Below, in pieces: positions 7,934 through 16,046 of a stretch of 64,000 bases of DNA. This stretch comes from Flavobacterium araucananum (GTDB lineage Bacteria; Bacteroidota; Bacteroidia; Flavobacteriales; Flavobacteriaceae). The stretch spans positions 1 through 64,000 of the forward strand of contig NZ_MUGS01000016.1 of assembly GCF_002222055.1 (NCBI RefSeq), written 5' to 3'. The notes under the pieces were generated by a model that was not told the DNA's origin, searched no databases, and saw nothing but the letters and a program-made list of their open reading frames with translations. The position numbers and the translations under genes were made by a program. Within the stretch, counting starts at the first letter, position 1. Each line of letters begins with the position of its first letter.

Positions 7934-8269
7934 ATGGATTTGACCTGGAATGAATTTGAAAGAACCGATATGCGTGTTGGAACTATTATAGAAGTAAATG
8001 ATTTTCCCGAAGCGAGAAAACCGGCATATCAACTTACAATTGATTTTGGTGCTGAAATTGGAATCAGAAAATCATCAGCTCAAATAACAACACATTACAA
8101 AAAAGAAGATTTAATAAACAGGCAAATTATAGCAGTAGTAAATTTTCCCAAAAAGCAAATTGGAAAATTTATGAGCGAATGTCTGGTTCTTGGCGCAATA
8201 GGCAAGGAGGGAGATGTAATTTTATTAGCTCCTGATTTTAAAATAGAAAATGGACTTAGGATTGGGTAG
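7934..8269 (+). CDS. csaA: CsaA-like tRNA-binding/export chaperone
   Basis: A 111-residue stand-alone tRNA-binding (EMAP/Trbp111-type OB-fold) domain. It opens with FERTDMRVGTIIEVNDFPEA, and the later IAVVNFPKKQIGKFMSECLVLG matches the CsaA/MetG C-terminal pattern. CsaA in Bacillus was described as an export-related chaperone and structurally resembles tRNA-binding domains; the cellular job in Flavobacteria is not established. It is divergent from the hydrolase gene. Confidence 0.88.
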   Translation: MDLTWNEFERTDMRVGTIIEVNDFPEARKPAYQLTIDFGAEIGIRKSSAQITTHYKKEDLINRQIIAVVNFPKKQIGKFMSECLVLGAIGKEGDVILLAPDFKIENGLRIG

Positions 8270-8277
8270 TTTTTTAG

Positions 8278-8537
8278 TTTTCAGTCTCGGTCTCAGTTTT
8301 CTGTTTGTTACAGATAAGTTTAACCGAAAAGTTCGCAAAGTTTTTACGCAAGGTTCGCAAAGTTTTATACAAAGCTTTGCAAGCTTTGCGGTTAAATTTT
8401 CGCCACAAATTCACGAATTATTTTTAGAATCTAGCTTTGTGAACTTAATCAGTCAAGACCTTTGCAATCTTTGCGAAAAATCTTTGCGAACTTTTCGGTT
8501 AATTAACGTTCAAACTGAATACTGAGACTGAGACTGC
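8278..8537. repeat. long nested inverted repeat (CAGTCTC family) between csaA and a hydrolase
   Basis: The outer arms CAGTCTCGGTCTCAGT (8281-8296) and ACTGAGACTGAGACTG (8521-8536) are near-perfect inverse copies. The inner arms TTAACCGAAAAGTTCGCAAAG (8319-8341) and CTTTGCGAACTTTTCGGTTAA (8482-8502) are also inverse. The centre is rich in TTTGCG/CGCAAAG words. The whole could fold into one long hairpin. An open frame runs through it but has no protein-like composition. Related CAGTCTC words recur at 12.86-13.02 kb. Confidence 0.7.
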
Positions 8538-8540
8538 GAA

Positions 8541-9086
8541 CTATTTAATTTTAGAAATCAATTGCTGCAAAATCAACTGACCTTCTTCCCAATATTTTAA
8601 ATCAGAATCAGAGTTGATGTGTCCTTGCTGACCTACGTTTACAAAATCACTTCCCCATTTTTCTGCAAAATATTTTTTTCTTTCAAAAGTAGCATAAGGA
8701 TCATTCTCGCTTGCTACAACTATTGAAGGAAAGGGTAATTTTGAAATTGGCATTGGCGAAAAATTCCGAACAGATTCCGGAGTATGTTCAGGTGAATCTA
8801 CATCTGCGGGAGCGACTAATAATGCACCTGCAATATTTTTGTTTGTATGTGCTGCTGCCCAATGTTGAACTAATGAAACTGCCAAACTATGTGCAACCAG
8901 AATAGTTGGGCGATCAAGTTTAGCAACTTCTTCGTTTAGGCGTTCTATCCATTCTTCGCGAATAGGTTCGTCCCAATTGTCCTGAACTATACGAGTGGAG
9001 TTCTTAAATTTTTTATTCCAAAAGGTTTGCCAGTGTTTAACGCCGGAATTTCCTAATCCGGGTAATATTAAAAGGTTTGTTTCCAT
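8541..9086 (-). CDS. RBBP9/YdeN-type serine hydrolase
   Basis: A 181-residue small alpha/beta hydrolase of the RBBP9/YdeN family. LLILPGLGNSGVKHWQTFW at residues 5-23 is the family opening. The nucleophile is Ser67 in VAHSLAV. The acid lies in ASENDPYA and the His in QQGHINSDS. It is cytosolic, and the substrate is unknown. No obvious operon partner is present: a repeat lies downstream and a 217-bp gap upstream. Confidence 0.9.
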   Translation of the reverse strand: METNLLILPGLGNSGVKHWQTFWNKKFKNSTRIVQDNWDEPIREEWIERLNEEVAKLDRPTILVAHSLAVSLVQHWAAAHTNKNIAGALLVAPADVDSPEHTPESVRNFSPMPISKLPFPSIVVASENDPYATFERKKYFAEKWGSDFVNVGQQGHINSDSDLKYWEEGQLILQQLISKIK

Positions 9087-9243
9087 TTCTGGGAATTTAT
9101 TTCAATTAGTATTTATTATTTTATAAGCAGGGTTACATTTTTTAAAAATAATCAAAAGCCTGATTCAATTGTATTAAATTTTACACTCCTTCATAAAAAC
9201 ATTAATAATACTAAATCTATGAATTTAATAGAATTTAAATATG

Positions 9244-9277
9244 TAAAAAAGTCCAAAATGCAAAACATATTGGACTT
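9244..9277 (-). terminator. terminator downstream of the Pur-like gene
   Basis: The stem AAGTCCAA/TTGGACTT with a 13-base loop is followed on the minus strand by TTTTTT. It lies about 27 bp after the stop codon at 9304. Confidence 0.65.
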
Positions 9278-9303
9278 GTACTTTTTTAAAAAGTTATAGT
9301 AGA

Positions 9304-9687
9304 CTAAATATCGTCAAAATCAATATCTGTAAAGCTAGATCTTTGTCCTTCAGGTTTATCAGAACCGTATTCTTTCTTAAAATCTTTTTGATGTCTTTCA
9401 GAAATTACTTCTTCGCCTTTGTGGTTCAAGACGTATGAAGTCATTTCTTCTAATATTTCGGCAAAAGCACTAAAATCTTCTTTGTACAAATAAATTTTGT
9501 GTTTTTTAAAATGAAAAGAACCATCTTCTTCAGTAAATTTTTTACTTTCGGTAATAGTGATATAATAATCATCAGCTTTAGTAGCTCTCACATCAAAGAA
9601 ATAAGTTCTTCTTCCTGCTCGTAATACTTTAGAAAAAATCTCTTCTTTTTCTAACATGTCATTTTCTCTCATAATACGTTCTATCAT
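9304..9687 (-). CDS. DUF3276 family Pur-like DNA/RNA-binding protein
   Basis: A 127-residue protein with one PUR domain (about residues 15-95: IFSKVLRAGRRTYFFDVR, then YYITITESKKF). Related single-PUR proteins such as Borrelia BpuR bind nucleic acids and regulate expression. The C-terminus is acidic and charged. An alternative start is Met6 (9672), which keeps the whole domain; both starts are open. It lies upstream of and apart from the ABC exporter, which is on the same strand. Confidence 0.87.
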   Translation of the reverse strand: MIERIMRENDMLEKEEIFSKVLRAGRRTYFFDVRATKADDYYITITESKKFTEEDGSFHFKKHKIYLYKEDFSAFAEILEEMTSYVLNHKGEEVISERHQKDFKKEYGSDKPEGQRSSFTDIDFDDI

Positions 9688-9741
9688 TTTTTGGAATTAA
9701 TAGTACTCAAAAATCATAAAAAATTATCTATTACGCAACAT

Positions 9742-11520
9742 TTAAAGTAATTCTTTTTCCGAAAGTTGTTTTAAATATAACGATGCATAATATCCCTCCT
9801 GATTTATTAATTGATTATGAGAGCCTTGTTGAATGATTTGGCCGTCTTCTAAAATGATTATTTTATCGGCATTTTTTGCCGATGAAACCCTGTGACTCAC
9901 TATTATTGTAGTTTTATACTTGCAAATTTGGAATAAATTATTAAGAATTGTTTCTTCGGTTTCTGTATCGACTGCAGATAAGCAATCGTCAAAAAGTAAA
10001 ATTGCCGGATTTTTAATAATTGCTCTCGCGATAGATACACGTTGCTTTTGGCCGCCTGAAAGTGTAATACCTCTTTCTCCTAATATTGTATCGTATTGCT
10101 TGTTAAAAGCTATGATGTTATCATGAACTACTGCATTTGTAGCAGCTTCAATTACTTCTTCGTCAGTAGCGCTCTGATTGCCAAATTTGATGTTGTTTTT
10201 AATAGTATCCGAAAATAAAAAAGCGTCCTGAGGTACAATTCCAATATTGTTTCTTAAATCATTTAAGTTCAAACTGCTTATTTCTTTTTGATCAATTGTG
10301 ATTCGCCCTTCAGTGACATCGTACAAACGTGAAATTAAAGATAAAATAGTTGATTTTCCAGAACCTGTTTTCCCTAAAATCGCCAATGTTTCTCCTTTTT
10401 TTACTGTAAAAGAGACATTTTTTAAAGCTTCAATATTAGTGTCTTCATACGTATAACTTACATTTTCGAAAGCAATAGAACCTTGAATATCGGATGAATT
10501 TTGATTTTGGTTTTTAATCTCAGGTTCGATTTTCAAAAATTCATTCAAACGCTTTTGAGATGCTTCAGCTTCCTGAACCATAGACGAAACCCAGCCTAAA
10601 GAGGCAACCGGCCAGGTAAGCATATTGACATATAAAATAAATTCAGCGATTGTACCAATATTTGCGATTGTACCATTGATGTACATAACACCTCCAAAAT
10701 AAATAACAACCAAATTACTGATCCCGATTAAGGCAATCATTAAAGGTCCAAACAGCGATTGAACTTTGGCAAGATCTAAACTCTTCTTTTTACTTTCATC
10801 TGCAAGAGCGACCATATTATTCTGGTGTTGATTTTCTAAAGAGTACGCTTTGATAACTCGTATTCCCGAAAAAATTTCCTGCGAAAAGCTTGAGACTTTC
10901 GATAAATATTGCTGAAAAGTAGTGCTTCGTTTGTTGATCTCAGAGCTTAATTTAAAAATACAATACGAAAGAACCGGCAAAGGCAAAATAGTATATAAAG
11001 TCAATAAAGGCGAAACATTATACATATATATGATCACGATAGCAAAACGAATAAAGGTATTAATCGTATACATAACCGCCGGACCAACATACATACGAAC
11101 CTTAGAAACATCCTCGCTGATACGATTCATTAAATCTCCCGTACGATTTTGTTTGTAGAAATTCTGAGAAAGATTTTCGTACTGCTTAAAAACCTCATTT
11201 TTTAAATCAAACTCGATATGACGCGACATTACTATCAATGTCTGGCGCATTAAAAAGGTTAAAAAACCTGCAACAATTGTTGTGGCTATGATTAGCAGTA
11301 CGTTATGAATTAATCCTTCGCGATAGGTATCAATAATTACCTGCGACGTTTGATCTGCTTTTGGTAATTTATCAAACTTCTCAATGGCGTTCAACGACTT
11401 ACTAATGAGCTTTGGAGTAAATAAAGAGAATATTTGTGCGATTATGGTGATTAAAATTCCTAAAGAGAAACTATATTTATATTTGATAAAATATTTGTTT
11501 AAATAGCTTAATTCTTTCAT
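9742..11520 (-). CDS. ABC exporter half-transporter (MsbA/multidrug type)
   Basis: A 592-residue protein with six membrane helices in about 1-320 fused to an ATPase domain in about 345-592. Walker A is GKTGSGKS, the signature LSGGQKQR, and the H-loop VSHR. Walker B reads AILLFDDCLSAVD, with Asp where the catalytic Glu normally stands. That substitution is seen in one half of some heterodimeric exporters (for example the YheI/TM287 type), but no second half-transporter gene is nearby. It probably exports lipids or drugs. The start is the ATG at 11520. Confidence 0.93.
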   Translation of the reverse strand: MKELSYLNKYFIKYKYSFSLGILITIIAQIFSLFTPKLISKSLNAIEKFDKLPKADQTSQVIIDTYREGLIHNVLLIIATTIVAGFLTFLMRQTLIVMSRHIEFDLKNEVFKQYENLSQNFYKQNRTGDLMNRISEDVSKVRMYVGPAVMYTINTFIRFAIVIIYMYNVSPLLTLYTILPLPVLSYCIFKLSSEINKRSTTFQQYLSKVSSFSQEIFSGIRVIKAYSLENQHQNNMVALADESKKKSLDLAKVQSLFGPLMIALIGISNLVVIYFGGVMYINGTIANIGTIAEFILYVNMLTWPVASLGWVSSMVQEAEASQKRLNEFLKIEPEIKNQNQNSSDIQGSIAFENVSYTYEDTNIEALKNVSFTVKKGETLAILGKTGSGKSTILSLISRLYDVTEGRITIDQKEISSLNLNDLRNNIGIVPQDAFLFSDTIKNNIKFGNQSATDEEVIEAATNAVVHDNIIAFNKQYDTILGERGITLSGGQKQRVSIARAIIKNPAILLFDDCLSAVDTETEETILNNLFQICKYKTTIIVSHRVSSAKNADKIIILEDGQIIQQGSHNQLINQEGYYASLYLKQLSEKELL

Positions 11521-11666
11521 TTTTTTAAGAGATTCAATGATGAAATGTTTCGATTTTGTAAATTATAATGAATTAAAACTAGCGTAATATATAATTTAAT
11601 CAAAACAAAGTGATTGTTTAATTGTTATTTTAAAGATAAAAAATTAGCACATGTGTATTTTTTGAT

Positions 11667-11674
11667 TATGTTTG
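11667..11674 (+). promoter_or_regulatory. -7 box TATGTTTG before leucine dehydrogenase
   Basis: TATGTTTG fits TAnnTTTG and lies 49 bp upstream of the ATG. The -33 region has TTAG about 19 bp before it, one mismatch from TTTG. Confidence 0.35.
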
Positions 11675-11723
11675 AGAAGTCTTTTTAACAAATTCATAAT
11701 TTTAACAAATAAATAGTAGCGCT

Positions 11724-12833
11724 ATGGATGCAACTTTCGCAACTGGAAAAGAACTTCAAAAAATGGATCCTGTTTTTGGTCAATTGTCTTTTGACGATCA
11801 CGAACAAATTGTTTTTTGCAACGACAAAGATACGGGTTTAAAAGCAATTATTGGTATTCATAATTCGGTTATGGGCCCAGCTTTAGGAGGAACCAGAATG
11901 TGGAATTATAATACCGAATGGGAAGCATTAAACGATGTTTTACGTCTTTCAAGAGGTATGACTTACAAATCTGCTATTACCGGATTAAACATTGGTGGTG
12001 GTAAAGCTGTAATTATTGGTGATGCTAAAACGCAAAAAACACCTGAATTAATGCGTAAGTTTGGTGAGTTTGTTCACTCTTTAGGGGGTAGATATATCAC
12101 TGCAGAAGATGTAGGAATGGAAACTAAGGATATGGACACCGTTAGGGATGTAACACCTTATGTTACCGGAATCTCTGAAGAAAGAGGTGGTTCAGGAAAT
12201 CCTTCTCCGATTACTGCTTATGGTGTTTATTTAGGAATGAAAGCTGCTGCCAAAAGTCAGTTTGGTACTGATGTTTTAGACGGTAAAAAAGTTTTGGTAC
12301 AAGGAATTGGTCACGTTGGTGAAGCTTTGGTTGAATATTTGACTAAAGAAGGAGCGATCGTAACAATTGCAGATATCAACGAAGAAAAATTATACGAAGT
12401 AGCTCAAAAATACAACGCAACAATATTTACAGGAGAAGATTTATATACTGCTGATGTTGATATTTATGCGCCATGTGCAATGGGAGCAACGATTAATAAT
12501 GATACAGTAAACAAAATTAAAGCTAAAGTTATTGCTGGTGCTGCCAACAATCAATTAGCAGATGAAAATGTTCACGGAGCAAGATTGCAGGAAAGAGGCA
12601 TTTTATATGCACCGGATTTCTTGATTAATGCTGGTGGAATCATTAATGTTTATGCAGAATTAGAACATTATGGTAAAGCCGAAATCATGTCTAAAACCGA
12701 AAACATCTACAACACTACGTTAGAAATTATCGATTATGCTGTAAAAAACGGAATGACTACTCATAAAGCGGCACTTACAATTGCTCAAAATCGTATTGAT
12801 TTGAGAAAAATTGAAAACGCTGCTAAGAAATAG
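11724..12833 (+). CDS. ldh: leucine dehydrogenase (Glu/Leu/Phe/Val dehydrogenase family)
   Basis: A 369-residue NAD-dependent amino acid dehydrogenase that deaminates leucine and other branched-chain residues reversibly to 2-oxo acids. Substrate-binding Lys82 is in MTYKSA, and catalytic Lys94 is in NIGGGKAV. The Rossmann motif is GIGHVGEALVEYL near 192-204. The length equals classical leucine dehydrogenases. HMG-CoA lyase at 21 kb, the last step of leucine breakdown, fits amino acid use but is not linked in an operon. A repeat-rich spacer follows. Confidence 0.93.
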   Translation: MDATFATGKELQKMDPVFGQLSFDDHEQIVFCNDKDTGLKAIIGIHNSVMGPALGGTRMWNYNTEWEALNDVLRLSRGMTYKSAITGLNIGGGKAVIIGDAKTQKTPELMRKFGEFVHSLGGRYITAEDVGMETKDMDTVRDVTPYVTGISEERGGSGNPSPITAYGVYLGMKAAAKSQFGTDVLDGKKVLVQGIGHVGEALVEYLTKEGAIVTIADINEEKLYEVAQKYNATIFTGEDLYTADVDIYAPCAMGATINNDTVNKIKAKVIAGAANNQLADENVHGARLQERGILYAPDFLINAGGIINVYAELEHYGKAEIMSKTENIYNTTLEIIDYAVKNGMTTHKAALTIAQNRIDLRKIENAAKK

Positions 12834-12857
12834 TTATTAGTTTATAAGCTTAGTTTA

Positions 12858-13013
12858 CAGTCTCAGTCCCGGTTTTCAGTTTTGAAAATTGAGACTGAGA
12901 TTTTTTTATGCTTTTCAACAGCAAACTGAGACTGAAAACCGCGACTGAAAACTGAGACTTTTTATGCAGTTTCTGTATCACTGAATACCGCGACTGAATA
13001 CTGCGACTAAAAA
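12858..13013. repeat. array of GACTGA/CTCAGTC words (CAGTCTC family)
   Basis: The spacer holds inverted and direct copies of CAGTCTCAGTC, ACTGAGACTG, CGACTGAAAACTGAG and CGACTGAATACTGCG. One hairpin (CTCAGTC...GACTGAG followed by TTTTTTT, about 12863-12907) could terminate the leucine dehydrogenase mRNA. Similar words form the outer arms of the 8.28-8.54 kb repeat. Confidence 0.6.
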
Positions 13014-13026
13014 GAGACGAATAAAT

Positions 13027-13057
13027 TTTAATATAAGGATTGAAATCCTTAATTTTG
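13027..13057 (+). promoter_or_regulatory. promoter TTTA-N19-TAATTTTG of nusB
   Basis: The -33 box TTTA (13027-13030) is exactly 19 bp from the -7 box TAATTTTG (13050-13057), one mismatch from the Bacteroidota consensus TTTG-N19-TAnnTTTG. The GTG start lies 28 bp downstream. Confidence 0.55.
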
Positions 13058-13085
13058 CAGACTAATTTTTAAATGTTCTTACAAG

Positions 13086-14030
13086 GTGGTAAATAGAAGA
13101 CACATACGCGTTAAAGTAATGCAATCCATTTATGCAATGCATCAAAGCGGTTCTGATAATCTGGAAAAAGAAGAAAAGTTTCTTTTTTACAGTATCGATA
13201 ATATTCAGGACTTATATCTTATAATGCTTTCTTCATTAATTGAAATTTGCAAAAAAGAATCTGTTTTTTTACATTTATCAAGCAAAAAACATCTTGCAAC
13301 TGCTGCAGAACGTAATCCAAACGAAAAATTTATCAACAACAAAATTTTTCAACTACTTGCCGAAAGTAATTCTCTGAGCATTGCCTTAGAAAATCGTAAA
13401 ATCAACAACTGGGCCTTAAACGATGATTATATCATTTTACTTTTAAATGATATCAAATCAAGCGAATTGTATATAAAATACATGAGCACTTCTGTAAATA
13501 CTTTTGAAGAAGACAGACAATTTGTGATCGATTTATTTGCTGATGTAATTGTTCCTAACGAAAAATTATATGAGTATTTAGAAGATGATAAATTAACCTG
13601 GGTTGATGATATTCCGGTTGTAAACACCCATATTGTTAAACAATTGAAAGCGATTAAAACTCAGGATCCTGATGATTTTAGAGTGCCTAAATTGTATAAA
13701 GATGTAGAGGATAAAGATTTTGCCAAAGACTTGTTTAGAAGAACCGTTTTAAACGAATCTATTCTTGCAAAAGAATATGATGACAAAACGCCAAATTGGG
13801 ACAGTGAAAGGATTGCAGAAATTGATACAATTATTTTGAAAATGGCAATTTGCGAGTTTTTAAAATTCCCTTCAATTCCGGTAAAAGTAACTCTTAACGA
13901 ATATTTAGAAATTGCCAAAGAGTATTCTACACCAAAAAGTAGTATTTTTATCAACGGAATTTTAGACAATTTGGTTAAGGAACTTACCGCCAATAAAAAG
14001 ATGATTAAAGTAGGTAGAGGTTTGATGTAA
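13086..14030 (+). CDS. nusB: transcription antitermination factor NusB (long Bacteroidota form)
   Basis: A 314-residue protein that should bind boxA RNA with NusE/S10 in antitermination complexes for rRNA operons. The N-terminal NRRHIRVKVMQSIYA is the family start. The C-terminal NusB core (about 200-300) contains WDSERIAEIDTIILKMAICEFL and PVKVTLNEYLEIAKEYSTPKS, the conserved RNA/S10-binding helices. The middle insert makes it twice the size of E. coli NusB, as is usual in this phylum. The start codon is GTG. yajC lies 106 bp downstream. Confidence 0.93.
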   Translation: MVNRRHIRVKVMQSIYAMHQSGSDNLEKEEKFLFYSIDNIQDLYLIMLSSLIEICKKESVFLHLSSKKHLATAAERNPNEKFINNKIFQLLAESNSLSIALENRKINNWALNDDYIILLLNDIKSSELYIKYMSTSVNTFEEDRQFVIDLFADVIVPNEKLYEYLEDDKLTWVDDIPVVNTHIVKQLKAIKTQDPDDFRVPKLYKDVEDKDFAKDLFRRTVLNESILAKEYDDKTPNWDSERIAEIDTIILKMAICEFLKFPSIPVKVTLNEYLEIAKEYSTPKSSIFINGILDNLVKELTANKKMIKVGRGLM

Positions 14031-14136
14031 AAGGGAGAAATTTCAATAATTAAAACCCAAATTATTATATCACTTTGAGCGAAGTCCAAGAGTTAAACAA
14101 AAAAATATTAATAACAAAAAATAAAAACTGAATACT

Positions 14137-14412
14137 ATGCAAGATTTAATGAAATTTGCTCCTTATTTACTAATGTTTGTAGTGTTGTATTTCTTCATGA
14201 TCAGACCACAACAAAAAAGAGTAAAAAACGAAAAAGAATTTGAAAGTGGCCTAAAAGTAGGTGATAAGATAATAACAAAAAGTGGTATTCACGCTAAAAT
14301 TGTTGAGCTTGCAGAAACAAGTGCAATTATCGAAACAATGTCTGGAAAATTAAAAATTGAGCGCTCAGCTATTTCTATGGAAATGAGTGCTGCTTTGAAT
14401 AAAAAAGCATAA
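14137..14412 (+). CDS. yajC: preprotein translocase subunit YajC
   Basis: A 91-residue inner-membrane accessory protein of SecDF. One N-terminal membrane helix (about 5-22, LLMFVVLYFFMIRPQQKR) is followed by the YajC domain with EFESGLKVGDKIITKSGIHAKI. The placement after nusB is common in Flavobacteria. A strong bidirectional terminator follows. Confidence 0.93.
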   Translation: MQDLMKFAPYLLMFVVLYFFMIRPQQKRVKNEKEFESGLKVGDKIITKSGIHAKIVELAETSAIIETMSGKLKIERSAISMEMSAALNKKA

Positions 14413-14440
14413 TTTTTTTTAGAAACCCGGAATAAATTAA

Positions 14441-14487
14441 AAATCCCAAACTTCAATTTAACGATTGGAGTTTGGGATTTTTTTTGT
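14441..14487. terminator. bidirectional terminator between yajC and pepT
   Basis: The stem AATCCCAAACTTCAA/TTGGAGTTTGGGATT (one mismatch) has T runs on the right and A runs on the left. It serves the convergent yajC and pepT genes. Confidence 0.75.
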
Positions 14488-14492
14488 TTTTA

Positions 14493-15770
14493 TTATCTCT
14501 TTCTTTTAGATTTTTCAGCTACATCAAAAGCACCTGGAATTGCAGTTAACTCGGCTATTTTTACAATGACATCGGTTGCTTTTTGAATACTTTCGGCAGG
14601 GACATATTCGTATTTTCCATGAAAGTTGTGACCGCCTGCAAATATATTAGGACAAGGTAAACCCATAAATGATAATTGAGAACCATCAGTTCCGCCACGA
14701 ATAGGCTTAATGATAGGTTTTATGTTGAGTTCTCTCATCGCTTTTTCGGCAATATCAACAATATGTTTAACCGGTAGCACTTTTTCTTTCATATTATAAT
14801 ACTGATCTTTTACTTCGGCAGTTACAATATCTTCGCCAAATTGTTTGGCGTATTTTTTATTGATTTTTTTGGCAATTTTACCAATTAAATCTTTTCTTTT
14901 TTCGAATTTTAACTTGTTATGATCGCGAATAATAAGTTCTAAAACCGTCTCTTCGATACTTCCTGTTAAGTGATGCACATGAAAAAATCCTTCGTAACCT
15001 TTTGTTTCCTGAGGGGTTTCTCCTTTTGGTAATTCGTTGATAAAGTCGTTGGCAATCAACATCGAATTAATCATTTTTCCTTTTGCATAACCAGGATGAA
15101 CACTTTTTCCTTTAAACGTAATTTTTGCTCCGGCTGCATTAAAGTTTTCATATTCTAATTCGCCAATCTGACTTCCGTCCATAGTATAGGCCCATTGAGC
15201 GCCAAATTTCTCTACATCAAAATGATGTGCGCCACGACCAATTTCTTCGTCTGGTGTAAAACCAATTCTAATTTTTCCGTGTTTAATTTCCGGATGCTGA
15301 ATTAGATATTCCATTGCCGAAACAATTTCGGTAATTCCAGCCTTATCATCTGCACCCAACAAAGTTGTTCCGTCGGTCGTGATAATGGTTTGACCTTTAT
15401 ATTGTAATAAATCTTTGAAGTAACCAGGAGATAAAACAATGTTTTTCTCTGCATTTAAGATGATGTCTTTTCCATCATAATTGGTAATAATTTGAGGTTT
15501 TACATTCGCTCCGCTAAAATCCGGGGAGGTATCAAAATGCGAAACAAACCCAATCGTAGGTACTTCGTGCGCTACATTGCTGGGTAAAGTAGCCATGATA
15601 TATGCCTTATCATCTATAGTGACATCATCCAGACCAATTGCTTTTAGTTCTTCGACTAATTTATTGGCAAGATTCCATTGTTTTTCTGTGCTTGGAGTTG
15701 TTTTTGAATTTGGATCCGATTCTGTATCAATAGTTACATAACTGATAAAACGATCTATAATATGTTGCAT
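14493..15770 (-). CDS. pepT: peptidase T (tripeptide aminopeptidase)
   Basis: A cytosolic M20B metallopeptidase of 425 residues that removes the N-terminal residue of tripeptides. Visible zinc-site segments are [44 protein letters not shown] and, near the C-terminus, [25 protein letters not shown] is also typical. I start at the Met of [11 protein letters not shown]; an in-frame ATG six codons upstream (15788) would add only MLKIKQ. Confidence 0.93.
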   Translation of the reverse strand: MQHIIDRFISYVTIDTESDPNSKTTPSTEKQWNLANKLVEELKAIGLDDVTIDDKAYIMATLPSNVAHEVPTIGFVSHFDTSPDFSGANVKPQIITNYDGKDIILNAEKNIVLSPGYFKDLLQYKGQTIITTDGTTLLGADDKAGITEIVSAMEYLIQHPEIKHGKIRIGFTPDEEIGRGAHHFDVEKFGAQWAYTMDGSQIGELEYENFNAAGAKITFKGKSVHPGYAKGKMINSMLIANDFINELPKGETPQETKGYEGFFHVHHLTGSIEETVLELIIRDHNKLKFEKRKDLIGKIAKKINKKYAKQFGEDIVTAEVKDQYYNMKEKVLPVKHIVDIAEKAMRELNIKPIIKPIRGGTDGSQLSFMGLPCPNIFAGGHNFHGKYEYVPAESIQKATDVIVKIAELTAIPGAFDVAEKSKRKR

Positions 15771-15859
15771 TTGTTTAATTTTTAGCAAATATAAGCAAAT
15801 AATTAGGCGTTGTAAAGCTCTAAATTATGAAAAATGAAAAAATGGAATGAAAAAAGTTT

Positions 15860-16004
15860 GCCACGAATTTCACGAATTGGCACTAATTTTAATTGTTTGT
15901 TTAAAACTTAAAAATCCAATTTCACGAATCTTAATTCGTGAAATTGGATTTTTTGAGCTTGTTATAAAGCCTTCTTATTAGTGTAAATTCGTGAAATTCG
16001 TGGC
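15860..16004. repeat. palindromic repeat of the GCCACGAATT family
   Basis: The left arm reads GCCACGAATTTCACGAATT then GGCACTAATT. The right arm reads TTATTAGTGT then AAATTCGTGAAATTCGTGGC. An inner hairpin AATCCAATTTCACGAA/TTCGTGAAATTGGATT lies at about 15910-15953. It sits between the divergently ordered spacer of pepT and the FGE gene; the 15771-16046 gap has no gene. A second copy is at 38.05-38.21 kb. Confidence 0.7.
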
Positions 16005-16046
16005 TAAAAAAAGATAAACAGTTGAGCTGCCTGTAGGTCAAAAAAA

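Noticed and set aside
7802-8032. N-terminal extension of the alpha/beta hydrolase gene
   Set aside because: The extension overlaps the divergent csaA coding region and lacks hydrolase similarity; the ATG at 7801 gives a normal-length enzyme.
8250-8525. A 91-codon plus-strand open frame after csaA
   Set aside because: It lies inside a long inverted repeat, its composition is phenylalanine/serine-rich, and it resembles no protein pattern.
11521-11723. Possible tRNA or riboswitch in the larger gaps
   Set aside because: I looked for cloverleaf ends with TTCGANTC-like arms and for known riboswitch cores in the gaps and saw none; this was by eye only.
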